Assembly: GCF_033763495.1 (NCBI RefSeq)
Contig: NZ_JANRKL010000062.1
Location: 6,766-70,765 of the forward strand
Length of the DNA: 64,000 nt
Direction: 5' to 3'
DNA from: Haliscomenobacter sp033763495
GTDB lineage: Bacteria; Bacteroidota; Bacteroidia; Chitinophagales; Saprospiraceae
In this document: piece after piece, positions 1 through 7,746 of the stretch
How the letters are laid out: every line of letters begins with the position of its first letter
How positions within the stretch are numbered: position 1 is the first letter of the stretch
Translations under genes and position numbers: made by a program
Notes under the pieces: model-generated
The model's database searches: none
What the model saw: the letters and a program-made list of their open reading frames with translations, nothing else
What the model was told of the DNA's origin: nothing

Positions 1-234
1 CACGAGCGGGTAGATGCGGTACGCCAGCACCTGCAACATTCCATTGATTGGAAAGGTGTTAAATTAGGGGTGGTAGAAATGCGTCGGCATTACACCAACT
101 ACTTCCGTGGATTCCCCGGCATCAAGGAGTTTCGGGGCCAATTGGTGACCGAAGAAACACCTGCAATCCTATTTGAAATACTCGACCGTTTGGAAGATCA
201 GTACAGCACTGTCGAGGCTGAATCGGTATTTTAA
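1..234 (+). CDS. dusB: tRNA-dihydrouridine synthase, C-terminal part (gene enters from the left edge)
   Basis: This is the last 77 codons of a gene whose start lies outside the window; the reading frame is open from base 1 and stops with TAA at 232-234. The segment EMRRHYTNYFRGFPGIKEFR is typical of the C-terminal helical domain of DusB/NifR3-type enzymes, which use FMN and NADPH to reduce specific uridines in the tRNA D-loop. The flavin-binding barrel is not visible here, so the subfamily is inferred from the tail only. The CCA-adding enzyme gene follows after 11 bases on the same strand, so the two tRNA-maturation genes are probably co-transcribed. Confidence 0.8.
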   Translation, partial: HERVDAVRQHLQHSIDWKGVKLGVVEMRRHYTNYFRGFPGIKEFRGQLVTEETPAILFEILDRLEDQYSTVEAESVF

Positions 235-245
235 CCTGAAACGTA

Positions 246-1667
246 GTGGTCTTTAAGATTCAAGATAACGAACGCAAGATCCTGGAGATCGTTAGCCATG
301 CAGCCGCAAAGATGCAGGTGCCTGCCTACGTGGTAGGCGGATATGTACGCGATCGCTTGTTGGCACGGGCATCCAAGGACATCGACATCGTCTGTGTTGG
401 CAGTGGCATCGAACTCGCTGAAAGGGTGGCTGGCGAATTGCATCCGGTGCCCCGCATCGCGATTTTCCAACGTTTTGGTACCGCCATGATCAAACATCGC
501 GATCTGGAAGTGGAGTTCGTTGGAGCGCGGAAAGAATCCTATCGCCACGATTCGCGCAAACCCGCCGTTGAAAATGGGTCATTGGAAGATGATCAAAACC
601 GCCGTGATTTCACCATCAATGCTTTGGCGGTCAGTTTGAATGAACCGGATTTTGGGAACATCATCGACCCTTTTGATGGACTAGGAGATTTGGAGCGAAA
701 AATCATTCGTACCCCTCTGGACCCGGGCAAAACCTTCTCCGACGACCCACTGCGGATGATGCGGGCCATTCGTTTTGCTACTCAGCTTGATTTCGCCATC
801 GAACCTGCTACTTTCAAAGCGATTTCTGTTTACAAAGAACGCATCAAGATCATTTCTGCGGAGCGAATTGCGATTGAGTTGAACAAAATCATCCAGGCCC
901 CCAAACCCTCGGTGGGATTCAAACTCTTGTTCGATTCGGGATTGTTGCACATCATCTTTCCGGAAATGACGGCCTTACACGGAGTGGAAATTCGCAATGG
1001 CCGGGGCCACAAGGATAATTTTTACCATACCCTTCAGGTTCTGGACAACTTGAGTAAAAAGACCGAAAACCTTTGGTTGCGTTGGTCTGCCATCCTTCAC
1101 GATATCGCAAAACCACCGACCAAACGGTTTCACCCTGAACAGGGTTGGACTTTTCATGGGCATGAAATATTGGGTGCCAATATGGTCCCGAATATTTTCC
1201 GCCGTTTCCGACTGCCCATGGACCACAAGATGAAGTATGTGCAAAAACTGGTTCGCCTGCATTTGCGCCCAATCAGTTTGACCAAGGAAGAAATCACCGA
1301 CTCGGCCATGCGCCGCTTGCTGGTGGATGCGGATGAGGACTTGGAAGACCTGATGCTGCTTTGTGAAGCGGACATCACCTCCAAGAATCCGGATAAAGTC
1401 AAACGTTACCTGGAAAACTACGAACTGGTGCGTCAGCGCCTACAAGTTGTAGAAGAACGGGATCAACTTCGCAATTGGCAACCACCAATTACCGGGGAAA
1501 TCATCATGGAAACCTTTGGAATTGGCCCTTCTCGCGAAGTAGGTGAGATCAAAAACTATGTACGGGAAGCTATTCTCGATGGGCTTATCCCTAATGAGTT
1601 TGACGCAGCTTATGGCTTGATGTTGGAAAAGGCTGGGGAAATGGGGCTGGTGAAAAAAAACAATTAA
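246..1667 (+). CDS. cca: CCA tRNA nucleotidyltransferase with HD domain
   Basis: A 473-residue class II tRNA nucleotidyltransferase/poly(A) polymerase family protein, which adds or repairs the 3' CCA end of tRNAs in the cytoplasm. The nucleotidyltransferase signature VVGGYVRD is at residues 29-36, the metal-binding pair D45 and D47 follows in KDIDIV, and RRDFTINAL lies near residue 119. A C-terminal HD domain is shown by LHDIAKP near residue 286, suggesting an added phosphohydrolase activity as in other HD-type family members. The start used is GTG at 246, 11 bases after the dusB stop; the next in-frame ATG (312) would cut the sequence only seven residues before the VVGG motif. The family call is secure, but CCA addition versus polyadenylation cannot be told apart by motif alone. 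Confidence 0.9.
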   Translation: MVFKIQDNERKILEIVSHAAAKMQVPAYVVGGYVRDRLLARASKDIDIVCVGSGIELAERVAGELHPVPRIAIFQRFGTAMIKHRDLEVEFVGARKESYRHDSRKPAVENGSLEDDQNRRDFTINALAVSLNEPDFGNIIDPFDGLGDLERKIIRTPLDPGKTFSDDPLRMMRAIRFATQLDFAIEPATFKAISVYKERIKIISAERIAIELNKIIQAPKPSVGFKLLFDSGLLHIIFPEMTALHGVEIRNGRGHKDNFYHTLQVLDNLSKKTENLWLRWSAILHDIAKPPTKRFHPEQGWTFHGHEILGANMVPNIFRRFRLPMDHKMKYVQKLVRLHLRPISLTKEEITDSAMRRLLVDADEDLEDLMLLCEADITSKNPDKVKRYLENYELVRQRLQVVEERDQLRNWQPPITGEIIMETFGIGPSREVGEIKNYVREAILDGLIPNEFDAAYGLMLEKAGEMGLVKKNN

Positions 1668-1741
1668 GATTTTGTAATTAAGTTATATAGTGTAATTTTA
1701 TTCACGTTTGTTAAGTACCTCTAACATTTTAGAACTTAGAC

Positions 1742-2536
1742 ATGAACTATCATACAACCACAATAGAAATAAAACAGGGTCTAAATACTCAAGGCTTTTT
1801 TAGTTTTAAAACGCCTGAAACAGTCATAATTTTTATACACGGGTTTGCAGGAAAATCAATTATTACTTGGAACAATTTCCCGCAATTTATTTTGCCCGAT
1901 AAGGATTTTAGTAAAAGCGATTTGATCTTCTATGGTTATGATACTTTTGGTGGTCAGGCTGGAGATCATGCATCCGAACTTTATGACTTTCTTAATTTGA
2001 TGGAAAAACCACTTGGAAATGGAATCTTGCCAAGTCAACAAAACCTACCAGAAAGGGCATACAAAAAAATAGTATTAGTGGCTCATTCCCTTGGTGCGAT
2101 TTTGGCCAGACAGGCTCAAATATTAGCATTTGATGGCGGTAGTAATTGGCTAAAAAAGTCGTCTTTGATTTTATTCGCCCCTGCTCATAATGGGGCTCAA
2201 ATATTACCACTTATGATGGAAGCGTTACCTGGTTTGTGGTCTTTATTAGGATTGTTTATCAAATATAGGTACCCTATTTTAAGGGATTTAGATTCAGAAG
2301 ATGATGGAATTTGGAAAAGTATCAAAGATCGAACAGAACAACTACAAGAAATTCCTGAAGGAGAACCAACTAAGGCGAAACTTGTTGTATTTGCAAAAGG
2401 GGATAAAGTTGTAAGAAACATCCCTTACCTTAAAGATTTGCCTCCCAAGGTCATCGACGGGCAAACTCATATGTCAGTTTGTAAGCCTAAAGAAAATTTC
2501 TATATGCCAGTTGAATTACTTAAAAAGCTATTGTAA
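1742..2536 (+). CDS. alpha/beta hydrolase (lipase/esterase-like)
   Basis: A 264-residue serine hydrolase without a signal peptide, so probably cytoplasmic. The oxyanion-side motif FIHGFAG is at residues 31-37, the nucleophile elbow AHSLGA has Ser116, and a likely catalytic histidine is His243 in GQTHMS. The fold resembles PGAP1/lipase-type esterases; the substrate is unknown. The gene is visibly richer in A and T than the cca gene before it and the GH125 gene after it, and it is followed after 10 bases by another AT-rich gene of unknown function. The pair looks like an acquired cassette. An accessory role such as an effector or defence lipase is possible but is only inference. Confidence 0.7.
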   Translation: MNYHTTTIEIKQGLNTQGFFSFKTPETVIIFIHGFAGKSIITWNNFPQFILPDKDFSKSDLIFYGYDTFGGQAGDHASELYDFLNLMEKPLGNGILPSQQNLPERAYKKIVLVAHSLGAILARQAQILAFDGGSNWLKKSSLILFAPAHNGAQILPLMMEALPGLWSLLGLFIKYRYPILRDLDSEDDGIWKSIKDRTEQLQEIPEGEPTKAKLVVFAKGDKVVRNIPYLKDLPPKVIDGQTHMSVCKPKENFYMPVELLKKLL

Positions 2537-2546
2537 AAAGCCTATT

Positions 2547-3521
2547 ATGGACTATCAATACAAAAACCTGCAATCTCTTGTAGCAGAATTCAGAAACAGA
2601 GGTAAGGCGTCAAAAGGATTTAATCACCTCATTCCATTGATTGCTAACCAGGAAATCGATAAACTCGACTATTTGTTAAGATACCATGATCCTATATCTG
2701 TTTATAAAGAAGAATTAATTAAACGATTTGAAATTGACACTTTGATTGAATTTTACAATCTGTTGTTAATTGCTGCTTTAACAGGCTATATACCTAATGA
2801 TTTTACGCCGGAACTGAGAAATGAAATTGTGACGATTTTAAACCATAAGTCTGTAAAAACTTACTACGAAGTAAATTATCCAGATTTGATAATTTCGTGC
2901 ACATCGTGCTATGTTGCAAATAAAAAATGGTTTGAACCACAAGATTCTCCTAAAATTCAACTACTATTCAATCAGTTTGCATCTCTAAATAGAGCCATAA
3001 AAAACGATGAAGATATTGAAAGGTTTCTAGGAATGCTGGACTTTGTACTGTATGGTGAAAATGGCCTTAATCAATTAAAAGCGACACTCTTATCGGTTGA
3101 AAAGACTAGAGAAATTCTCAATAACAGTCCTGAGTCAAATATAAGTATGGGGATCAGAGGATTTATTAAATATGCTGGGTTTATGGGGCAACTAAGAGAG
3201 TTAATGCAGTCAGCAGAGGGCCACCTATTGATCCAGTCAGGAATGTGGCTATTTCATGGGTATTACTTAAACCGCTTGAATATACAGATGAAATCTTTTT
3301 TTGATGAAGTTTTTGAAAACATTAAAAAATCACTAATTGATACCAGATATGATGTTTTAAAGGATCAACAACTAAATATAAATACAGAAGAAGCTTACAT
3401 GGATAAGGAAGTGATAGAACATTTGAATGCATCCCTTAATGATGCTAGAGATGATGCTGAATATATTTTAAATATTAAATGGGCCAAACCTTTTGAAGAT
3501 TATTTTTTTAATACAAAATAA
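2547..3521 (+). CDS. hypothetical protein, partner of the AT-rich hydrolase
   Basis: A 324-residue protein of no family I recognise. It is rich in Lys, Asn, Ile and Leu and looks mostly helical; I see no signal peptide, transmembrane segment or cysteine cluster. The frame is open upstream to a TTG at 2511 inside the hydrolase gene, but the ATG at 2547, ten bases after the hydrolase stop, is the better start. Tight spacing and shared low GC indicate one transcript with the hydrolase. A hairpin that reads as a terminator on the opposite strand separates it from the converging GH125 gene. Confidence 0.6.
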   Translation: MDYQYKNLQSLVAEFRNRGKASKGFNHLIPLIANQEIDKLDYLLRYHDPISVYKEELIKRFEIDTLIEFYNLLLIAALTGYIPNDFTPELRNEIVTILNHKSVKTYYEVNYPDLIISCTSCYVANKKWFEPQDSPKIQLLFNQFASLNRAIKNDEDIERFLGMLDFVLYGENGLNQLKATLLSVEKTREILNNSPESNISMGIRGFIKYAGFMGQLRELMQSAEGHLLIQSGMWLFHGYYLNRLNIQMKSFFDEVFENIKKSLIDTRYDVLKDQQLNINTEEAYMDKEVIEHLNASLNDARDDAEYILNIKWAKPFEDYFFNTK

Positions 3522-3523
3522 AA

Positions 3524-3563
3524 CGCACTACTGGACGAGCAATATAATACACGTCCAATAGTG
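3524..3563 (-). terminator. intrinsic terminator of the GH125 gene
   Basis: On the minus strand an imperfect 12-base-pair stem (arms 3526-3537 and 3552-3563, one mismatch) with a 14-base loop is followed by a T-rich run, GTTTTATTTTG. It lies about 55 bases after the stop of the minus-strand gene at 3619. The plus-strand side has no T run, so it mainly serves the minus strand. Confidence 0.6.
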
Positions 3564-3618
3564 GGGTGAAAAATCAAAATTTTAGCCAATTATAGGAAAT
3601 AACCAAAATTTTCGGTAT

Positions 3619-5055
3619 TTAAATTGTTTTATTCGCCAATATCGCTGGATACTTCGCACTGGTATGCATTACCAATTCCCCAAAAAGCGTATTCGCCCAA
3701 GCAAACCACTTCCGCGTAAAATTACTCGCATCATCCTTGTGAAAGGCCTCGTGCATGAAGCCTGTACCCCCGTGGGTAAGTTTTAAGTTGTGCAAACATT
3801 GCCTTACCTCCGCTTCATTGTTGGAAGTCAGGCCGCGCATGGTGATGCTCAAAGGCCAAATCATGTTCATCCCGGCATGTGGCCCGCCAATGCCCTCGGC
3901 TGCTTTTCCTTTGAAAAAGAAAGGATTGTTAGTCGACAACAAGTACTTACGGGTGTTTTGGTACACGACATCGCTGTTTTTGACCGCACCCAGATAGGGT
4001 AGGGACAAAAGGCTGGGAACGTTGGCATCGTCCATCAGGTTGAAGCTGCCAAAACCATTGACCTCGTATGCATACAGCCGCCCATACGTTTGGTGGTTGA
4101 TGATGGCATGTTGTTGCAGCGCTTTTTCAACTTCCATGGCCAGGGCGGTACATTTCAAAGCAAGTGCGGCATTGTTGAGCACTTTATTCAACAACTCGGC
4201 AGCCTGACGTAAAGACACTACTGCAAAGAAATTCGCTGGAATAAGGAATGGATAAATGGTCGCGTCATCGCTAGGGCGGAAGACCGAACAAATTAAGCCT
4301 ACTGGTTTCACCGGATAACCATAACCAGAAAGTGGGACCCCATCGGTAGCCCAGTAGGTGTTGCGTTGGAAGGTATAGGGGCCATTGCCCTCTTTGCGTT
4401 GCTGCTCTTTGAAAGTTTGCAGGGTCATTTCGATGGTCCGAACCCAATCGGCGTCAAAAACACTGGTGTCTCCGGTCGTTTTGTGGTAGTGATAAGCCAG
4501 GCGAATAGGATAGCATAAGGAATCGATCTCCCATTTGCGCTCGTGGATGCCAGGCTTCATCGTGGTATAGTCCTTTTTCCATTCACTTTCCTTGTTCACA
4601 TCTTTGTAAAAAGCGTTGGCGTAAGGATCGAGGATGATGCATTTTTTTTGCCGATTGATGACGCCAGCGATCAGCTCTTGTAGCGCCTTGTCTTCCTTGA
4701 TTAAGGGCAAATAAGGCCAGACCTGAGCAGTGCTATCGCGCAACCACATGGCATCGATGTCGCCAGTGATGACGTAGGTGTCTGGTTTGCCATCGATGAT
4801 TTCGAATTCAATGGTGGTATCAAGGGTATTGGGAAAACAGTTTTCAAACAACCAGGCCAGCTCAGGATCAGCGATTTGTTTTTTTAAGCGATCAATGGTC
4901 GCTTCGACGGCTTTGCTGCTGAATTTTCGCTCAGCCAGGACAGGCCTTTTGCTCTCAAAACTAGGGGTATTCCAAGCCAAGGCGGGAGCTTGATTCAACA
5001 GAACCCCAGTGCTCAACAAACCGGCTTGTTGGATGAATTTTCTTCTGGATTGCAT
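3619..5055 (-). CDS. glycoside hydrolase family 125 exo-alpha-1,6-mannosidase, exported
   Basis: A 478-residue protein whose family members release non-reducing terminal alpha-1,6-linked mannose by inversion. The N-terminus has twin arginines (SRRKF at residues 3-7) followed by a hydrophobic stretch and ALA, indicating Tat export to the periplasm. GH125 signatures include DIDAMWLRDS at residues 99-108 and the C-terminal GGTGFMHEAFHKDD. Length fits the family. It stands alone, divergent from folD, about 7 kb from the SusC/SusD locus. Its likely substrates are alpha-mannan or N-glycan fragments. Confidence 0.85.
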   Translation of the reverse strand: MQSRRKFIQQAGLLSTGVLLNQAPALAWNTPSFESKRPVLAERKFSSKAVEATIDRLKKQIADPELAWLFENCFPNTLDTTIEFEIIDGKPDTYVITGDIDAMWLRDSTAQVWPYLPLIKEDKALQELIAGVINRQKKCIILDPYANAFYKDVNKESEWKKDYTTMKPGIHERKWEIDSLCYPIRLAYHYHKTTGDTSVFDADWVRTIEMTLQTFKEQQRKEGNGPYTFQRNTYWATDGVPLSGYGYPVKPVGLICSVFRPSDDATIYPFLIPANFFAVVSLRQAAELLNKVLNNAALALKCTALAMEVEKALQQHAIINHQTYGRLYAYEVNGFGSFNLMDDANVPSLLSLPYLGAVKNSDVVYQNTRKYLLSTNNPFFFKGKAAEGIGGPHAGMNMIWPLSITMRGLTSNNEAEVRQCLHNLKLTHGGTGFMHEAFHKDDASNFTRKWFAWANTLFGELVMHTSAKYPAILANKTI

Positions 5056-5162
5056 GATTGAAGCGATTTAGCCCCCAAGATAAGGCAGTGGTGATGAAAG
5101 TGATTTTTTCTCTGCTACGATTTTTTTCTTGCACTAAAGGAACTCCTTCCAACAAAGACTTG

Positions 5163-5170
5163 TACTTTTG
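5163..5170 (+). promoter_or_regulatory. Bacteroidota -7 promoter element before folD
   Basis: TACTTTTG matches the Bacteroidota sigma consensus TAnnTTTG exactly and lies 23 bases before the folD ATG. I do not see a well-placed -33 TTG. The 138-base gap to the divergent GH125 gene leaves room for both promoters. Confidence 0.4.
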
Positions 5171-5193
5171 ACTTTTTAAACCAATCATCAACA

Positions 5194-6072
5194 ATGGCAA
5201 TTCTTGACGGGAAACAATTGGCCCAAACCATCAAAGCGGAACTCCGCAAAGAAGTAGAACAGATCAAAACCCAAGGCGGCAAAATTCCCCATTTGGTCGC
5301 TGTTTTGATCGGTGACAATCCAGCCAGCCAGGCCTATGTGCGCAATAAAGTTCGCTCCTGTGAAGAAGTAGGTTTTTTATCCACTTTGATTCATCGCCCG
5401 GCGGACACTTCAGAAAAAGAATTGCTTGAAATTGTAGAACAGCTCAACGGCGACAATTCAGTTGATGGATTCATCGTACAATTGCCTCTACCAAAACACA
5501 TTGATGAGCACAAGGTGACTTTAGCCATAGAGCCACGCAAGGATGTGGATGGTTTTCATCCAGTCAACTTCGGAAGAATGGCACAAGGACTTCCCTGTTA
5601 TTTGCCAGCAACGCCCATGGGAATCCTGGAAATATTAAAGCGTTACGACATTCCAACTTCGGGCAAAGAAGTGGTGGTGGTAGGACGCAGTAACATTGTA
5701 GGAACCCCGATCAGCATCTTATTGTCGCGCAAAGGTTATCCCGGCGACGCTACTGTAACGGTTTGCCACAGCCGTACGGTTGATTTGGCTGCGCATACCC
5801 GCAAGGCTGATATTTTGATCGCGGCCATCGGGGCACCCGAATTTGTGAAGGGAGATATGGTTAAAGAGGGCGCCGTCATCATTGATGTAGGCATCAACCG
5901 GGTGGAAGATCCAACATCCAAATCGGGCTACAAACTCGTAGGAGATGTAGATTATGCAGCAGTTGCGCCCAAGGCCGCTTGGATTACCCCGGTACCTGGC
6001 GGCGTAGGTCAATTGACGGTAGTCGCCTTGTTGATCAATACGCTGAAGTCTGCCCGGAACGAGGTATACTAA
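5194..6072 (+). CDS. folD: bifunctional methylenetetrahydrofolate dehydrogenase/cyclohydrolase
   Basis: A 292-residue FolD, of full family length. It interconverts 5,10-methylene-THF and 10-formyl-THF in the cytoplasm, supplying one-carbon units for purines and fMet-tRNA. The substrate-site segment YVRNKVRSCEEVGF contains the catalytic lysine, the NADP-binding loop is VVVGRSNIVGTPIS, and the C-terminal signature PVPGGVGQLTV is a small variation of the usual PGGVGPMT. The ATG at 5194 gives the normal N-terminus MAILDGKQLAQ. A stretch of GTGTGA-like repeats and paired palindromes separates it from the next gene. Confidence 0.95.
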   Translation: MAILDGKQLAQTIKAELRKEVEQIKTQGGKIPHLVAVLIGDNPASQAYVRNKVRSCEEVGFLSTLIHRPADTSEKELLEIVEQLNGDNSVDGFIVQLPLPKHIDEHKVTLAIEPRKDVDGFHPVNFGRMAQGLPCYLPATPMGILEILKRYDIPTSGKEVVVVGRSNIVGTPISILLSRKGYPGDATVTVCHSRTVDLAAHTRKADILIAAIGAPEFVKGDMVKEGAVIIDVGINRVEDPTSKSGYKLVGDVDYAAVAPKAAWITPVPGGVGQLTVVALLINTLKSARNEVY

Positions 6073-6150
6073 GAAGAAAAGATGTGAGTGTGAGGTGTGA
6101 AAGTGTGGGTGTGACAAAACCACTTTTCATTCCTCCCGGAACTAAGCCAA

Positions 6151-6232
6151 CCCAAGGATTTATCCGTGGGAGGCCACCCAAAACATCAGCCCACGAATTT
6201 ATTCGTGGGGAAGCCGCGGGTATATCCGTGGG
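6151..6232. repeat. palindromic repeat family B, three units before the DinB gene
   Basis: The middle unit is a perfect palindrome, CCCACGAATTTATTCGTGGG, at 6190-6209. Degenerate units lie at 6151-6170 and 6214-6232. The same perfect palindrome occurs twice before cobA (33130-33191). In both places the preceding spacer contains AACATCA and the array ends 13-14 bases before an ATG. Just upstream (6082-6115) is a run of GTGTGA-like short repeats. Confidence 0.8.
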
Positions 6233-6245
6233 AAAAAGCACAAAA

Positions 6246-6755
6246 ATGAACGGAAAAGAAGGCATTATCAACATCGTCAATCAAATCAATGGGATCCTGA
6301 CTAGCATTGAGGATCAGCTCTACAAAGCTCCTCTGGCCATTTACAACGGATCTTCGATTGGCCAGCACTTTCGGCACATTTACGATTTTTTTCGTTGTTT
6401 GGCTCGTGGCGCATCCCAACATACCGTCGACTACGCCCAACGCGACCGTGATGTGCGTATTGAGCAGGATCCATTGTTTGCCATGAGTGCGTTTGTACAA
6501 GAACTAGAATCCTTGTTGACGCTCGAAGAGTACACACCAGTGAGGGTGCGTGGAGATTTTTCCACGCAAAACAACGCAGCCCGTCCCGAATATCCATCCT
6601 CTATAGGCCGCGAAATCACCTTTTTACACGATCATGCAGTGCATCATTTGGCAATCATTAAAATTGGTTTACAAATGGAAGCACCAGAATTGATCAAAGA
6701 CCATACCTTTGGGGTTGCTCCTTCAACGGTAAAATTCCGCCAGCAAGAAGCCTAA
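6246..6755 (+). CDS. DinB-like four-helix-bundle protein
   Basis: A 169-residue protein resembling the DinB/YfiT metal-binding superfamily. Histidines in IGQHFRHIYD near residue 40 and in LHDHAVHHLAII near the C-terminus fit the conserved three-histidine metal site. Family members include thiol-dependent S-transferases and uncharacterised stress proteins, so the reaction is unknown. The frame is open further upstream, but that part translates the palindromic repeats, so the ATG at 6246 just after them is chosen. It is followed after 19 bases by prmA and is probably co-transcribed with it. Confidence 0.7.
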   Translation: MNGKEGIINIVNQINGILTSIEDQLYKAPLAIYNGSSIGQHFRHIYDFFRCLARGASQHTVDYAQRDRDVRIEQDPLFAMSAFVQELESLLTLEEYTPVRVRGDFSTQNNAARPEYPSSIGREITFLHDHAVHHLAIIKIGLQMEAPELIKDHTFGVAPSTVKFRQQEA

Positions 6756-6774
6756 TCCTCTTTCAATAGTTCCA

Positions 6775-7617
6775 ATGAATTATTTACAATACACCTTTCC
6801 TGCCTCAGCAGAGCTGCAAGAAATTTTGGTAGCCCTGTTGGGTGAACTTCCTTTTGACACTTTTGAAGAAGGCAGCGAGGCCCTACAAGCCTTTGTGCCT
6901 TTACCTGCGGATGTGGATGCATTCAGCAGCGAAGTGCAGGAGATTGTAGCTCCCCTCGGCCTTGATTTTTCAGTAGAGGAAATACCCTATCAAAACTGGA
7001 ACAGCATCTGGGAGTCCAACTTTCAACCCATTACTGTAGGCAATTTTTGTGGCGTTCGAGCCGACTTCCATGAACCAATGCAGGGGGTCGAACACGAGAT
7101 CATCATCAACCCCAAAATGGCTTTCGGTACCGGGCACCACGAAACGACCCATATGGTAATGCAGTTGATGGCTGATCTTGATTTTCAGGATAAATACGTA
7201 TTTGATTTTGGCTGTGGCACCGGGATTTTAGCCATTTTGGCCGCCAAATTGGGTGCACGATTAATCGATGCCGTGGACATTGAGCCACCATCCTATGAAA
7301 ATACCCTGGAAAACGCGAAAATTAACGGAGTGTCGGGAGCTATACATGCACTTTTGGGCGATCTGAGCGTTGTAGATGGAAACGGTTACGATATTATTTT
7401 AGCCAATATCAACCGAGGTGTAATTTTGGAGGCTTTTCCAACGTTACATCAAAAACTCAAACAAGGCGGTATTTTGCTCATTTCCGGGATTCTTAAGACA
7501 GATCGGGAATTGGTCGAAGCGGAAGCACGCCAACATGGTTTTTCTCTGGTACAATCTTTAGAGAGAGGCAATTGGTTGGCAATTAAGAGTTTAGGGGTTG
7601 AGGAGTTGAGAAGTTGA
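6775..7617 (+). CDS. prmA: ribosomal protein L11 methyltransferase
   Basis: A 280-residue SAM-dependent methyltransferase that trimethylates ribosomal protein L11. The central GTGHHETTHM segment and the SAM-binding motif VFDFGCGTGILAI (around residue 143) followed by ILANINRG are typical of PrmA. The N-terminal L11-recognition region is recognisable but divergent, as in other Bacteroidota. The last residues (GVEELRS) and the TGA stop are encoded by the left arm of a long inverted repeat (7593-7690), so the repeat appears to have replaced the original gene end. Confidence 0.92.
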   Translation: MNYLQYTFPASAELQEILVALLGELPFDTFEEGSEALQAFVPLPADVDAFSSEVQEIVAPLGLDFSVEEIPYQNWNSIWESNFQPITVGNFCGVRADFHEPMQGVEHEIIINPKMAFGTGHHETTHMVMQLMADLDFQDKYVFDFGCGTGILAILAAKLGARLIDAVDIEPPSYENTLENAKINGVSGAIHALLGDLSVVDGNGYDIILANINRGVILEAFPTLHQKLKQGGILLISGILKTDRELVEAEARQHGFSLVQSLERGNWLAIKSLGVEELRS

Positions 7618-7690
7618 GACTGCCGCTAGTAACGTTAATCTTGTCGCTCGTGGCAGCCTCAACTTCTCAACCCCTCAATCCTCTCAACTT
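7593..7690. repeat. long inverted repeat family A, copy 1 (overlaps the prmA stop)
   Basis: The left arm (7593-7626) is built of GTTGAGG/GTTGAGAAG units ending in CTGCCGC. The right arm (from 7650) is its near complement, GGCAGCCTCAACTTCTCAA and onward, and the CTCAAC units run on past 7690. The loop is about 23 bases. RNA from this region would form a long hairpin. The prmA stop codon lies inside the left arm. Related copies are at 13281, 27661 and 34713. Confidence 0.75.
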
Positions 7691-7746
7691 CTCAAGCTTT
7701 CTCAATTGCCCAATCCCTCAACTTTTTCCCGGGCAAACACGGTTTC

